Source of the DNA: Acidobacteriaceae bacterium
GTDB taxonomy: Bacteria; Acidobacteriota; Terriglobia; Terriglobales; Acidobacteriaceae
DNA length: 64,000 nt
Direction: 5' to 3'
Assembly: GCA_025462885.1 (NCBI GenBank)
Contig: JAOAPN010000004.1
Span: forward strand, 434,001 to 498,000
The translations under genes and the position numbers were made by a program. The notes beneath the pieces are model-generated. The model saw only the letters and a list, made by a program, of their open reading frames with translations. It searched no databases and was not told where the DNA came from. Within the stretch, counting starts at the first letter, position 1. Every line of letters starts with the position of its first letter. Positions 26,439 through 35,722 of the stretch are shown here, one piece after another.

Positions 26439-27320
26439 CTAGGTCGCGGCTCCGGCCATGATGATTGGCATGGTCGGGGTGGTGGCTCCGCTTTCGTCTT
26501 CGATCGTGATGCCGAAGGTCCTGGCTTCGATACCCTTGGGTAGACTTGGCAGAATAACGCTGGCGTTACCACGAGCATCGGGCTGGAAGGTTCCGGCAGG
26601 AATCGGGTCACGGCCATCGGCGGGGATCAGCCATAGCTCATACGTCTTGTGCGGCAGCAGCGGTTCCATGTTGCTGGCGAGGAACAGCAGCGAACCTTTT
26701 TCAGCGACGTATGTTATGCGACCCTGCGGGACGGGCTTGCTCTGGGGCGTCTGGAGCGTCACGCGCGTTGCCGTCGAGTCGTTCAAGATGTCGAGTACCT
26801 GCCGAGCAGCCGCAGCCTCCTCGGTGAGGCGAGCCGTCTTGCCTGCCTCTGAAGCGATCGTGGTGCGGAGGTCGTTGCGGTCTCGGTACAGCGAGGCCGT
26901 CGTTACGGCAAGCCCGGCGGCAACCGCCCATCCCGCCCACGGCAGTAGCTTGCTGGCAAAACCTCGCGATGCCTCGGTTGACTCCTCGCTATAGGAACGC
27001 ATGAAGCTGTTGTTGGTGGGAGCCTGGTACTCGGTCGCTGGTTTGGCAGGAACCTCGGCGATCGGAGTGCGGGTGATCGGCACCACCTTCTTCTCCCGCG
27101 CTACCTGCTGCATCAGGCGCTCACGCGCCAGCGCTGGAGGAGAGTGAAGGTCGGCGGTGTGGGCGTAGATCGCCAGGTCACCCTGAATTGCCGCTAGTTC
27201 GCGTCTGCAGTCGTCGCACTGTTCGATGTGGTTGGAGATGGCGGAGGCCTCATCCGCTGAAAGAAGCTGCATGGCAAACAAGGCCAGGTCGTCCTGTTCG
27301 TAATGTCCGGTCATGTTCAT
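26439..27320 (-). CDS. RskA-type anti-sigma factor
   Basis: 293 residues. The N-terminal zinc-anti-sigma domain has HIEQCDDC (H31, C35, C38); a single transmembrane helix sits at about 125-143 (LPWAGWAVAAGLAVTTASLY); the C-terminal part outside the cytoplasm matches the anti-sigma-K RskA domain (YELWLIPADGRDPIPAGTF, ASVILPSLPKGIEARTFGITIEDE). It should sequester the sigma factor encoded just upstream, releasing it after regulated proteolysis. The start overlaps the sigma stop codon (ATGA), so the pair is translationally coupled. Confidence 0.92.
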   Translation of the reverse strand: MNMTGHYEQDDLALFAMQLLSADEASAISNHIEQCDDCRRELAAIQGDLAIYAHTADLHSPPALARERLMQQVAREKKVVPITRTPIAEVPAKPATEYQAPTNNSFMRSYSEESTEASRGFASKLLPWAGWAVAAGLAVTTASLYRDRNDLRTTIASEAGKTARLTEEAAAARQVLDILNDSTATRVTLQTPQSKPVPQGRITYVAEKGSLLFLASNMEPLLPHKTYELWLIPADGRDPIPAGTFQPDARGNASVILPSLPKGIEARTFGITIEDESGATTPTMPIIMAGAAT

Positions 27321-27883
27321 GCCTTGAATGCCTTTCTCAGCGTAGTAAGGGCGCTGCGAATTCTGGTCTTTACCGTTCCAAGCGGATCGCCGGTCATCTC
27401 GGAGATCTCGGAGTGTGTCAGTCCGTCAAAAAAAGCCATCTCGAGTGTCTTGCGTTGCTCGGTTGGAAGAAGGTGGATTACAGTGCGTGCCTTCTCCATC
27501 ATAGTGTTGCGTTCCGCCTCATCGGCCAGGTCATAAGACGAGGCAAGTTGCATCTCGTCTACCTGCTCGCTCGGCCGCTTGCGCCGCAGCGCGTCGATGG
27601 AACGGTTGCGGGAGACCACCGCAAGCCAACCGCCAAGGCTGCCCCGTGTTGCAACAAATCCATCCGGGTTACGCCAGATCTGCATAAAAATTTCCTGAAG
27701 CACGTCTTCCGCAGCCGATGGGTCGCGCAACACCCGCAGTGCTACGGAGTAAACGACCTTGGAGTAGCGGTCGTACAACGAGGCCATTGCAGCCTCGTCA
27801 CCCCGCTGCAACAGCAGCAACAGGGTACCGTCGTCCTGTGTCGACATGAGCGGAGAAGAACCTTCTCCTGTCTCTCTATACAT
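27317..27883 (-). CDS. ECF-family RNA polymerase sigma factor
   Basis: 188 residues containing sigma region 2 (ASLYDRYSKVVYSVALRVLRDPSAAEDVLQEIFMQIWRNP, with the core-binding and -10 recognition helices) and region 4 (LPTEQRKTLEMAFFDGLTHSEISEMTGDPLGTVKTRIRSAL, the -35 HTH). The partner anti-sigma gene overlaps downstream, so the two form a SigK/RskA-like module. Target promoters are not identifiable here. Start could be 27883 or ATG 27847; a small inverted repeat sits between them. Confidence 0.93.
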   Translation of the reverse strand: MYRETGEGSSPLMSTQDDGTLLLLLQRGDEAAMASLYDRYSKVVYSVALRVLRDPSAAEDVLQEIFMQIWRNPDGFVATRGSLGGWLAVVSRNRSIDALRRKRPSEQVDEMQLASSYDLADEAERNTMMEKARTVIHLLPTEQRKTLEMAFFDGLTHSEISEMTGDPLGTVKTRIRSALTTLRKAFKA

Positions 27884-28125
27884 AAAACGTACCCGGTCCC
27901 GAATTAGATTGCATGTGCTTCAAAAGATGCTCCTGTCCAGACAACTTAACGCGCCAGTGAGAACGCGGGCCGGAGGTGATTCCACCCAGAAACTCTATCC
28001 CAAATCCGCCTCGACCGCTCGTACCGAGTCGGGTTCGGCAAGGGATGTAGTCTGTGAACAGAACAAGTTCCTCTGAAAGCCGTTCTCTAAAAGAAGTTTC
28101 ACTGAAAGACTGAAAGATAGATGCA

Positions 28126-28938
28126 ATGAAAACACGTCTCGACAAAATATTGGTCGATCAAGGCTATGCGGCATCGCGCGAACGCGCCCAGGCGCTGATT
28201 ATTGCCGGCCGGGTTCTGGTGGACGAGCAGCGGATCGAGAAGTCCGGAACCGCTGTCTCCGAAGACGCGAACATTCGGCTGCTGGGGTCGGACCTGAAAT
28301 ACGTCAGCCGCGGCGGACTCAAGCTGGAAAAGGCTCTCGAGCATTGGAAGATCGACCTCAACGGGGTTCACGGCGTCGATATCGGAGCTTCGACCGGAGG
28401 TTTTACCGACTGCATGCTGCAAAGCGGCGCAGCGTCCGTTCTGGCGGTCGATACGGGCTATGGGCAGATCGCCCAGAAGCTGCGCGACGATCCGCGGGTA
28501 AGTCTGCGTGAGCGCACCAATGCCCGGCTGCTGACTGCGGGCGAATTGCTGGTTCTCGACGCGCCTGCGCCGAGCTTCATCGCGATGGATGTCTCGTTTA
28601 TCTCCGCGACGCTGGTGCTTCCGGCGGTGCTCGGCGCGCTGCGGGATGGCGAAGATCCCTGGCGCGGCCACGCAGTGATCCTGGTGAAGCCTCAGTTTGA
28701 GGCGGGGCGGCTGAACGTCGGCAAAGGCGGAATCGTTCGCGATCCTGAGGCTCGAAAGATGGCGATCGAACGGGTGCGCTCGTGCGTCGAGGAGCAGGGT
28801 GGAAGGTCGATCGAACTGATCGATTCGCCGATCCGCGGCATGGAAGGGAACCACGAGTATCTGCTCTATGCTCGGTTCGGTTCCGCGGAGATTGCGGCCG
28901 ACTCGTTCCCCTCGCGGGGCGCGGAGCCAGTACACTAA
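28126..28938 (+). CDS. tlyA: TlyA-family rRNA 2'-O-methyltransferase / hemolysin-like protein
   Basis: 270 residues. An N-terminal S4 RNA-binding domain (RLDKILVDQGYAASRERAQALIIAGRVLVD) precedes an FtsJ-like methyltransferase: VDIGASTGGFTDCML is motif I, IAMDVSFIS supplies the catalytic Asp, and VILVKPQFEAG the Lys. Mycobacterial TlyA methylates 16S and 23S rRNA. In many bacteria tlyA is followed by nadK, exactly as here (six-base gap), supporting the identification. Confidence 0.93.
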   Translation: MKTRLDKILVDQGYAASRERAQALIIAGRVLVDEQRIEKSGTAVSEDANIRLLGSDLKYVSRGGLKLEKALEHWKIDLNGVHGVDIGASTGGFTDCMLQSGAASVLAVDTGYGQIAQKLRDDPRVSLRERTNARLLTAGELLVLDAPAPSFIAMDVSFISATLVLPAVLGALRDGEDPWRGHAVILVKPQFEAGRLNVGKGGIVRDPEARKMAIERVRSCVEEQGGRSIELIDSPIRGMEGNHEYLLYARFGSAEIAADSFPSRGAEPVH

Positions 28939-28944
28939 AGATCG

Positions 28945-29811
28945 ATGCCATCGACACTCTTAGCTGCCATCATCTCCAAGCCACAGAAGCCGGAGCTGGC
29001 TGGAATTCTGACCGATCTGATCGCGTGGCTGAAGCCGCGCGGCTACAAATACGTGCTGGATACAGTCAGCGCAGCGTACATCCAGGACCCGAATCCTGTG
29101 GAGCGGCAAGACCTGCCGCAGCACAATCCGAACCTGGTGATCGTGCTGGGCGGCGACGGAACGCTGCTGTCCGCGGCGCGCGTCTTTGCCAGGACGACCA
29201 CGCCGATTCTTTCGGTCAATCTTGGTTCGCTGGGCTTCCTGACTGAAATTCCGCTTGCAGATCTCTACAACACCTTGACCGCATGGTGCGATAACTGCGC
29301 CGGTATCGAACTGCGCAGCATGATGCACGCGGAACTGCATCGCGACGGCAAGCTGTTTCAGGAGTGGCATGCTCTGAACGACGTCGTCGTCGCAAAGGGC
29401 GCGATCGCTCGCATGGCGGACTTCCGCGTCGAGATCGATCAGCAGTTTGTGGCTACGTTTCGTGCGGATGGAATCATCGTCGCAACGCCGACCGGATCCA
29501 CGGCCTACAATCTCGCGGCGGCTGGGCCGATCGTGATGCCCAGCGTGAATGCCATGGTCGTGACGCCGATCTGTCCGCATCTGCTGACGATCCGTCCGAT
29601 CGTGGTTCCAGGCGATTCAAACATCTGCATCGATGTGGAAGGCGTTCCCAACGAGACCTATCTGACGGTAGACGGCCAGGAGGCGGTCCCGCTGCTGCTG
29701 GGTGATCAGATTTGCTGCCAGCGTTCGGAGTTCAGCGTGCGACTGCTGCGGCTGCATCCGAATGGGCTGTTCAATGTGCTGCGGTCGAAGTTGAAGTGGG
29801 GCGAGCGGTAG
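28945..29811 (+). CDS. nadK: NAD kinase
   Basis: 288 residues; phosphorylates NAD to NADP with ATP or polyphosphate. The signature GGDGT is in VIVLGGDGTLLSAAR, followed by NLGSLGFLTE, a conserved NDVVVAKG, and TPTGSTAYNLAAAGPIV. Length is typical. It is immediately downstream of tlyA, so likely in one transcript. Confidence 0.96.
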   Translation: MPSTLLAAIISKPQKPELAGILTDLIAWLKPRGYKYVLDTVSAAYIQDPNPVERQDLPQHNPNLVIVLGGDGTLLSAARVFARTTTPILSVNLGSLGFLTEIPLADLYNTLTAWCDNCAGIELRSMMHAELHRDGKLFQEWHALNDVVVAKGAIARMADFRVEIDQQFVATFRADGIIVATPTGSTAYNLAAAGPIVMPSVNAMVVTPICPHLLTIRPIVVPGDSNICIDVEGVPNETYLTVDGQEAVPLLLGDQICCQRSEFSVRLLRLHPNGLFNVLRSKLKWGER

Positions 29812-29942
29812 GGCTGGGAACAGAACTTGAAAATGAGTAAGTGCTAAGTGCGCCCTGACGCCGGGCGGGCGCCACTTCGTGGGGTATTGGACGCTTCGCG
29901 TGAGGGATACGACTCTACACTCGTAGGAAATTGCTCTCGTTT

Positions 29943-30704
<762 letters not shown>

Positions 30705-31030
30705 GCTTTGTGCCTTCGTTCTATGTCTCTGCACTACGCGGGGAGGGTATACCCCATACTTTTGCGTAAAGTTCATGTTTGCAATGACTTAGGAGATGGT
30801 CTCTCTTTCAAAGTCTTGCAAACAAAGGGGCTTACGGATAAAGTATTGCAAACAAACGGTTTAGACTCAATCTCCGGTCGATTCATTCGGATCAAACTTC
30901 TAAGTTCATTTTATCGGGTACACCATAACTAAAATGCCACTTTTTATAATTTTCTAACTGTTGCTACAGCTTGTGTTAGATAGATTTCTCTGGTTTTGGG
31001 GGCTTGACAAGATTTCTGTTTGAACCCGCT
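30705..31030. other. AT-rich gap with three TTTGCAA repeats upstream of the ABC ATPase gene
   Basis: 326 bases without a plausible gene. AAAGTCTTGCAAACAAA at 30810-30826 and AAAGTATTGCAAACAAA at 30840-30856 are direct repeats one mismatch apart and 30 bases (about three helical turns) in register. An inverted relative, GTTTGCAATGACTT, lies at 30777-30790. They sit 70-150 bases upstream of the ATPase start and could be an operator array; the rest is AT-rich with no clear promoter or terminator. Confidence 0.5.
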
Positions 31031-32401
31031 CTAGTCGCCTTTGAGAAGGGCGGCGGGTTGGAGGGTTCGGAGGACGCGGGCGGGGAAGACAGCGGCCAGG
31101 GTGGCGATCACCAGGTTGAGGAGGAGGACCAGCGGGACCACCGTGAGGCGTGGCAGGGTGGCGGTGTGGAAGTTGGCCTCGGAGATGGCGAGGGCGGCGG
31201 CGGAGCCTAGGATCCAGCCCACGAGGACTCCGGCGAGGGAGAGGACCAGGGCTTCGAGGAGGAAGAGGGCCATGAGGTGGAGTTGGCCGCCACCGAGAGC
31301 CTTCATGAGGGCGAAGTCGCGGCGGCGCTCCAGGACGCTGGCCGAAAGGGTGGCGAGGACCGAGACTCCCACGGTAAGGGCGATGAGGAGGACGGCGGCG
31401 TACATCAGGGAGTGGGTGCGGTCGACGATGTTGGATTCGCCCTCGACGAGCTGGCGAACGGGCTGGATCGTCATGCCGGGAAGGGATTGCTGGAGACGGA
31501 GGATTGCGGCGTCGACTTTTGCGGCTCCGCCGGAGACCTGGACCTCGATGACGCTGGGGGTGGTGCCGGTCCATTGCTCAAAGGTGGCGAGGGGGAGGTA
31601 GATGCGGCTGTCTTCGTCTCCTCCGGTCTTCAGGTGACCGGTGCTTTGGAGAGTGATGGGCTTGTTGGCGAAGGTGAGGGTGACGGCTTTTTCGTCGCCG
31701 ATGAATTGGGCTGCTCGCTGGCCAAGTAAGGCTTGGTTATCGGTTGTCGGCCATGCGGTGACCTGCCACCAGTTGTTGAGGCGCTGGACGGCGGGGAAGT
31801 CGGTTCCGGCTATGACGATGGAGGTATTCGTGTCGGTGGTGGCGACGGCGTAGGCGAAGGGGGCGATGAGGGCATCGGGGCCGGCGGCTTGTTGGACCTG
31901 GGCGAGGAGGGTGTTGATGGCTTGGGAGTTGGGGCTGGAAGGGCTTGCCTTCGGCAGAGCGGAATCGCCTTCGGCGGGCTGGTTATTGGCACGCCTGAAG
32001 GCGTGCCCTTCCGTGGGGGATGTTTTTGTGGCGGGGGATGGGGTGGCTTCTTGCGTCGGGGATATATTTTCGGCGGGGGACGATGTGAGTTCTTCTGTGG
32101 TGGGCGTTTTTGTGGCGGAGGAAGGGACGGGTTTGTCTGTTGTGAGTGCTCTTGTGCCGGAGGGTGGGGAGAGTAGTTCTGTTGCGATGGTGGTGTTGGT
32201 TGATTTGGGGATGGTGATGACGATGTTGGCGCCGAAGCTGCGGAACTCCCTGTGGAGCTTGTTGTCGAGGTCGGCGTAGAGGGTGAGAAGGGCGGTGGCT
32301 ACTGCGGCGGAGACGGTGAGGGCTACGAGGGCGGAGAGAGAGCGGGTTCGTCGGTGGATGAGAGAGCGGCGGAGGATGCCGGGGAGGGTTAGTTGTTTCA
32401 T
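31031..32401 (-). CDS. FtsX-like ABC permease with Pro/Thr/Ser-rich insertion
   Basis: 456 residues. The N-terminal helix (SLSALVALTVSAAVATALLTLY) and three C-terminal helices (from SLMYAAVLLIALTVGVSVLA) flank a large extracytoplasmic part, the MacB/FtsX plan. ATG at 32401 (MKQLTLPGILRRSL) is selected because upstream residues come from a repeat element. Residues about 75-155 are an unusual low-complexity insert with repeats such as SSPAENISPTQ and PSPATKTSPTE. Part of it, EGHAFRRANNQ, is encoded by a hairpin repeat core at 31988-32012. The partner permease lacks this insert. Confidence 0.88.
   Translation of the reverse strand: MKQLTLPGILRRSLIHRRTRSLSALVALTVSAAVATALLTLYADLDNKLHREFRSFGANIVITIPKSTNTTIATELLSPPSGTRALTTDKPVPSSATKTPTTEELTSSPAENISPTQEATPSPATKTSPTEGHAFRRANNQPAEGDSALPKASPSSPNSQAINTLLAQVQQAAGPDALIAPFAYAVATTDTNTSIVIAGTDFPAVQRLNNWWQVTAWPTTDNQALLGQRAAQFIGDEKAVTLTFANKPITLQSTGHLKTGGDEDSRIYLPLATFEQWTGTTPSVIEVQVSGGAAKVDAAILRLQQSLPGMTIQPVRQLVEGESNIVDRTHSLMYAAVLLIALTVGVSVLATLSASVLERRRDFALMKALGGGQLHLMALFLLEALVLSLAGVLVGWILGSAAALAISEANFHTATLPRLTVVPLVLLLNLVIATLAAVFPARVLRTLQPAALLKGD
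31988..32012. repeat. GGAAGGGCAC-type hairpin core inside a permease gene
   Basis: GGCACGCCTGAAGGCGTGCC followed by CTTCC is the same hairpin-plus-CCCTTCC unit found in the intergenic elements at 6.5, 26.4 and 54.8 kb, with a different stem base pair (GC/GC). Here it is in frame within the permease gene and is translated on the minus strand. Confidence 0.75.
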
Positions 32402-32427
32402 CGGGCAGCCTGCTGGTGGGAGGAGAG

Positions 32428-32528
32428 CGGTCGTGCTTCGCACGATGCCCACCCATCCACCCCAGCGAGCAAGAAGCGCTCCCTGGGGACCCCGGCATGC
32501 GATAAGGCTGCATGAATGGGGCACCCGG
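32428..32528. repeat. 101-bp dispersed repeat, copy A
   Basis: Nearly identical (about three differences by eye) to 34026-34126. It begins CGGTCGTGCTTCGCACGATG, which contains a CGTGC/GCACG hairpin, and ends CATGAATGGGGCACCCGG. It occupies the 202-base gap between two permease genes that otherwise read as one operon. Confidence 0.85.
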
Positions 32529-32603
32529 TGGCGGGGGACATTCGGCGGCCGAGTGTATGGGGTGGGCACGCCGGGTTTACTGGAGTGGTAATTGTCGGGA
32601 GAC

Positions 32604-33926
32604 TCATGCGTCGGCTCGCAGGATCGTGGAAGGGTCCATCTTGAGGGCGGTGCGGATGGAGGGGGTGGAGCCGGCTATGGCGACTATGAGGGCGGTGGCG
32701 ACGACGATGGGGAGGAGGACCAGGTTGAAGACGTGTCCTGTGGTGAGCTGGGCGAGGGCTGTGGTGTGGATGGCGGGGTCCGAGAAGATGCGGGCTCCGA
32801 GCCATGCGGCTAGGGTGGAGCCGAGGAGGTAGCCGAGGGTTCCGCTGAAGAGGCTGAGGATGCCGGTTTCGGCGTAGAAGAGGAGGGCGATGGAGGTCTT
32901 ACTGGCTCCGAGGGAGCGCATGAGGCCGATCTCGCCGCGGCGTTCGAGGATGGCGGTGGCCATGGCGGCGGAGACGGCGAATCCGGCGGCGAGCAGGGCG
33001 GCGGCGGAGATGAGCCACATGAGGCCGGAGATGCGGGCGAGGACGGTGCCTTCGGACTGCTCGACGCGGCGGACCTGCTCGGCGGCTGCGCCGGGAATAG
33101 CCTCGCGGATTTGATAGGCGATGGAGTTGGCGTAGGGGCGGCAGTACCAGATCTCTCGCTGCTTGGGAGGCAGGGCGTCGGGGTCCATGCGGGCGAAGGT
33201 GTCTTCAGGCTTGGTTTGAGCGGAGACTTCTATGCGGGAGATTGCGTTGGGGCGGTTGGCGAGCCGTTGCGCGGTGGCGAGGGGAAGGAGGAATCTGTCT
33301 TCGGTGGTATCTCCGCTGGAGACGATGCCGGTGATGGTCATGGTTTGTATCGTGCGAGCTTCCGGCTCGCTGGCTACGCCGCTCTCGACCTGGATGGTGC
33401 TGCCTGGGGTAAGGTGCAGCTTTCTTGCGATGCCTGCGCCTACGACGACCTGCTCCGGTGAAGTCGGCCATGCTCCGTTCAGCTTCCACCAGGGGTGGAG
33501 TTGTGCTGCTCCGGTTACGCCTTGACCAAGAGGGTGATCGAACCATAGACCCACGGCCTCATAATCCGTCGTTCGGGCGTCGCTGGTGAGAGAGAGCTTT
33601 GTTTCGAGCTGGGGCGATACGCCGGTGATGTTGTTGCCCCAGAAGATGGACTTGAGTTTGGGGAGGTCGGACTCTTTGAGATAGGCTCCGCCGGTGGTGG
33701 GTTTCAGGTCGATGCCGCCTACTTTGACGGCCAGTTGTTCGGCCTTCGGGTAGATGACGATGTTGGCGCCGTAGACGGCCAGCTCTTTGTGGATGCGGTC
33801 GCCGATAGTGGTGGCGAGGGCGAGCATCGCGGTGACGGCGGTGGTGCCGAGGAGGATGGCGATGCCGGCGAGGAGTTTGCGGCGGCGTTGGCGGGCGAAA
33901 GATTCCCAGAGGAGGCGGAGGAACAT
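32604..33926 (-). CDS. FtsX-like ABC permease
   Basis: 440 residues with the MacB/FtsX topology: a first helix near residues 18-42 (LLAGIAILLGTTAVTAMLALA), a large periplasmic domain, and three C-terminal helices (LISAAALLAAGFAVSAAMATAIL, IALLFYAETGILSLFSGTLGYLLG, VLLPIVVATALIVAIAG). ERRGEIGLMRSLGAS is the cytoplasmic coupling region. It pairs with the permease downstream and the ATPase at 29943-30704. Context with FTR1-DUF2318 suggests the iron-uptake-linked permeases Cj1661/Cj1662 of Campylobacter as analogues. Confidence 0.9.
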   Translation of the reverse strand: MFLRLLWESFARQRRRKLLAGIAILLGTTAVTAMLALATTIGDRIHKELAVYGANIVIYPKAEQLAVKVGGIDLKPTTGGAYLKESDLPKLKSIFWGNNITGVSPQLETKLSLTSDARTTDYEAVGLWFDHPLGQGVTGAAQLHPWWKLNGAWPTSPEQVVVGAGIARKLHLTPGSTIQVESGVASEPEARTIQTMTITGIVSSGDTTEDRFLLPLATAQRLANRPNAISRIEVSAQTKPEDTFARMDPDALPPKQREIWYCRPYANSIAYQIREAIPGAAAEQVRRVEQSEGTVLARISGLMWLISAAALLAAGFAVSAAMATAILERRGEIGLMRSLGASKTSIALLFYAETGILSLFSGTLGYLLGSTLAAWLGARIFSDPAIHTTALAQLTTGHVFNLVLLPIVVATALIVAIAGSTPSIRTALKMDPSTILRADA

Positions 33927-34025
33927 TTACGTGCCCTCCTGGAGGTGGCTCTGAGGTAAAGGCGAACCGCAGGTCCTTCGACTGCGGCGTTCACGATGAC
34001 AATCCAGAGGGGATGTTGAGGAAGA

Positions 34026-34126
34026 CGGTCGTGCTGCGCACGATGCCCACCCATCCACCCCAGCGAGCAAGAAGCGCTCCCTGGGGACCCCGGCATGCGA
34101 TGAAGCTGCATGAATGGGGCACCCGG
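34026..34126. repeat. 101-bp dispersed repeat, copy B
   Basis: Second copy of the repeat at 32428-32528, same orientation, in the 289-base gap between the FTR1 fusion gene and the first permease gene. Just upstream lies CGAACCGCAGGTCCTTCGA, another sequence that looks like a dispersed-repeat fragment. No gene is visible in 33927-34215. Confidence 0.85.
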
Positions 34127-34215
34127 CATACATGGGGCGCTTGGCTGCAGGTTTGGGGCAGCCAGTGTGAGTGTGCTGCCCGGTTTTTGTGGCGACCGAT
34201 AGGGGCATGGTTGGT

Positions 34216-35490
34216 CTATTTGTTGAAGACTGGGATCAGGCTGCGGAGGTCGGCGGCGGCGACGGTGATCTGGCCGTTGAGGTTGGTGGACTTGAGCGGG
34301 ATAGGGTTGCAGCCTCCGGGCTGGCCCATAGAGGCGCGGTTGAGGGGCGAGGCGCACATCTTGCAGACGATGCCTTCGCTGCCGATGTAGAAGCCGACCG
34401 GGCCGCAGATGCTACAGGCGTCGGCTACGGAGACAATGTTGCCGTCGGGCTTTTTGAAGAGGAGGAAACGGATCTCTGCCTGTCCGCCCTTGCCGTCGTC
34501 GATCTTGACTCCGTAACGGTGGAGCTTGTCGTCGTTGACGTCGGCGGTGGGGACGGCGACCTGGGTACCGACGAGGGTGACGGCGGTGGTGGGGGAGAGG
34601 GCGGTGGTGCTCTTGGCGTAGATGAACTCGGCGGTGGAGAGGAAGATGAAGAGGAAGCTGGTGGTGACGACGGCGGTCATCCACATCTTCTCGCGGCGCT
34701 GGGTCCAGGCGAGTTTGCGCTTGGCGGAGGAGTCCATGGTGGCGAGTTCGGCGGGGGAGGTGACGGCGCGGCGCTTGTACTCGAGCAGCACCATCAGACC
34801 GGCGAGGGCGAGCATGGTGACAAAGAAGAAGAGATCGTTGCGGACGATGGGGCCGATCAGGCGCATCTCGGCGGCACTGGAGGGCAGGACGCCGTTTTCG
34901 GAGAGCTCGTGGAGACCGGAGACGAGGAGCTGGAAGGTGACGAAGTAGAGGATGACGGTGGTGACGCGGAAGAAGCGCTGCAGGTTGATCTTGACCGAGC
35001 CGCGGATGAAGAGGACTCCGAAGACGACGGAGACGGCTACGCCGAGCAGGGTTCCGGTGAAGGAGAGGATCTCGGTGGAGTTGAGGGAGACGGCGGAGAG
35101 GATCAGGACGGTCTCGACGCCTTCGCGGAGGACCAGCAGGAAGACGAAGAAGAAGAGGCCGGTTTTGGAGGTATTTTCGATGAGCGAGGAGACCTTGCCT
35201 TCGATCTGCCCCTTCATTCCGCGGGCAGTCTTATGCATGAACCAGATCATGGAGATGACGAAGGCGGCAGCGGCTAGCATGACCCAGCCTTCGAAGATGT
35301 CGGCGTTGAACTGGAGGTGCGCGATGACGATCGCGACGGCGACGCTGGCGGCGAGGGCGGCTCCGAGGGCGCAGAAAACGGTGCGCTTAAGCTCGTTGCG
35401 TCCGATCTTGCTGAGGTAGGCGAAGATGATGCCGACGATAAGCGAGGCTTCGACACCTTCGCGGAGAGTGATGATAAAGGCCTGCAGCAT
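34216..35490 (-). CDS. FTR1-family iron permease fused to a DUF2318 cysteine-rich domain
   Basis: 424 residues. The seven-helix FTR1/EfeU permease has both ferric-binding REGxE motifs (R10-E14 in ITLREGVEAS and R122-E126 in LVLREGVETV). A linker and extra helix (WMTAVVTTSFLFIFLSTAEFIY) lead to an extracytoplasmic DUF2318 domain with C359xxC362, C376xxC379 and C394 (ACSICGPVGF, VCKMCASPL, PGGC). In Campylobacter these parts are separate genes (FTR1, DUF2318) next to P19, FtsX-like permeases, an ATPase and thioredoxins. Here they are one polypeptide and no P19 gene is adjacent. Role: inner-membrane ferric or ferrous iron import, likely with the downstream ABC genes. Confidence 0.92.
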   Translation of the reverse strand: MLQAFIITLREGVEASLIVGIIFAYLSKIGRNELKRTVFCALGAALAASVAVAIVIAHLQFNADIFEGWVMLAAAAFVISMIWFMHKTARGMKGQIEGKVSSLIENTSKTGLFFFVFLLVLREGVETVLILSAVSLNSTEILSFTGTLLGVAVSVVFGVLFIRGSVKINLQRFFRVTTVILYFVTFQLLVSGLHELSENGVLPSSAAEMRLIGPIVRNDLFFFVTMLALAGLMVLLEYKRRAVTSPAELATMDSSAKRKLAWTQRREKMWMTAVVTTSFLFIFLSTAEFIYAKSTTALSPTTAVTLVGTQVAVPTADVNDDKLHRYGVKIDDGKGGQAEIRFLLFKKPDGNIVSVADACSICGPVGFYIGSEGIVCKMCASPLNRASMGQPGGCNPIPLKSTNLNGQITVAAADLRSLIPVFNK

Positions 35491-35597
35491 GACGATCTAA
35501 CTCGTTTCCTGGGAGGTTCTTTGCTGATTCTGGCGGCGTTGTGCCGATGCATTCAGAGGAGCAGAACTGCCTGTGTTTCCATCTCCTAGTCTAATGC

Positions 35598-35655
35598 GGA
35601 CTAAATTGGTCGTCAATTTGAGCCAGGGACTAAATTGGTCGTCAATTTGAGCCAG
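35598..35655. promoter_or_regulatory. Tandem 29-bp operator-like repeat upstream of the FTR1 gene
   Basis: Two perfect back-to-back copies of a 29-base unit beginning GGACTAAATTGGTCGTCAAT. Each contains GACTAAATTGGTC, an inverted repeat (GAC...GTC) very close to the GACTAAATTAGTC core recognised by Rrf2/IscR-type iron-sulfur regulators. It lies about 110 bases upstream of the FTR1 start and about 70 bases upstream of the divergent phosphatase gene. It is a strong candidate for iron- or Fe-S-responsive control. Confidence 0.6.
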
Positions 35656-35722
35656 GGACAGAGAGGGTTGAATTCTTGTGGCGTTCACAATTCGCAGGGG
35701 TGGTTTGCGGCATGGTGAAGGG

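Noticed and set aside
28036..28075. GAAC-containing inverted repeat in the ECF/tlyA gap as an ECF-sigma promoter
   Set aside because: GGAACTT on the minus strand has no matching -10 element at the right distance, so no promoter is claimed.
34171..35277. 368-residue plus-strand Asp/Gly/Glu-rich frame
   Set aside because: Direct antisense of the FTR1 permease; the acidic repeats mirror hydrophobic codons.
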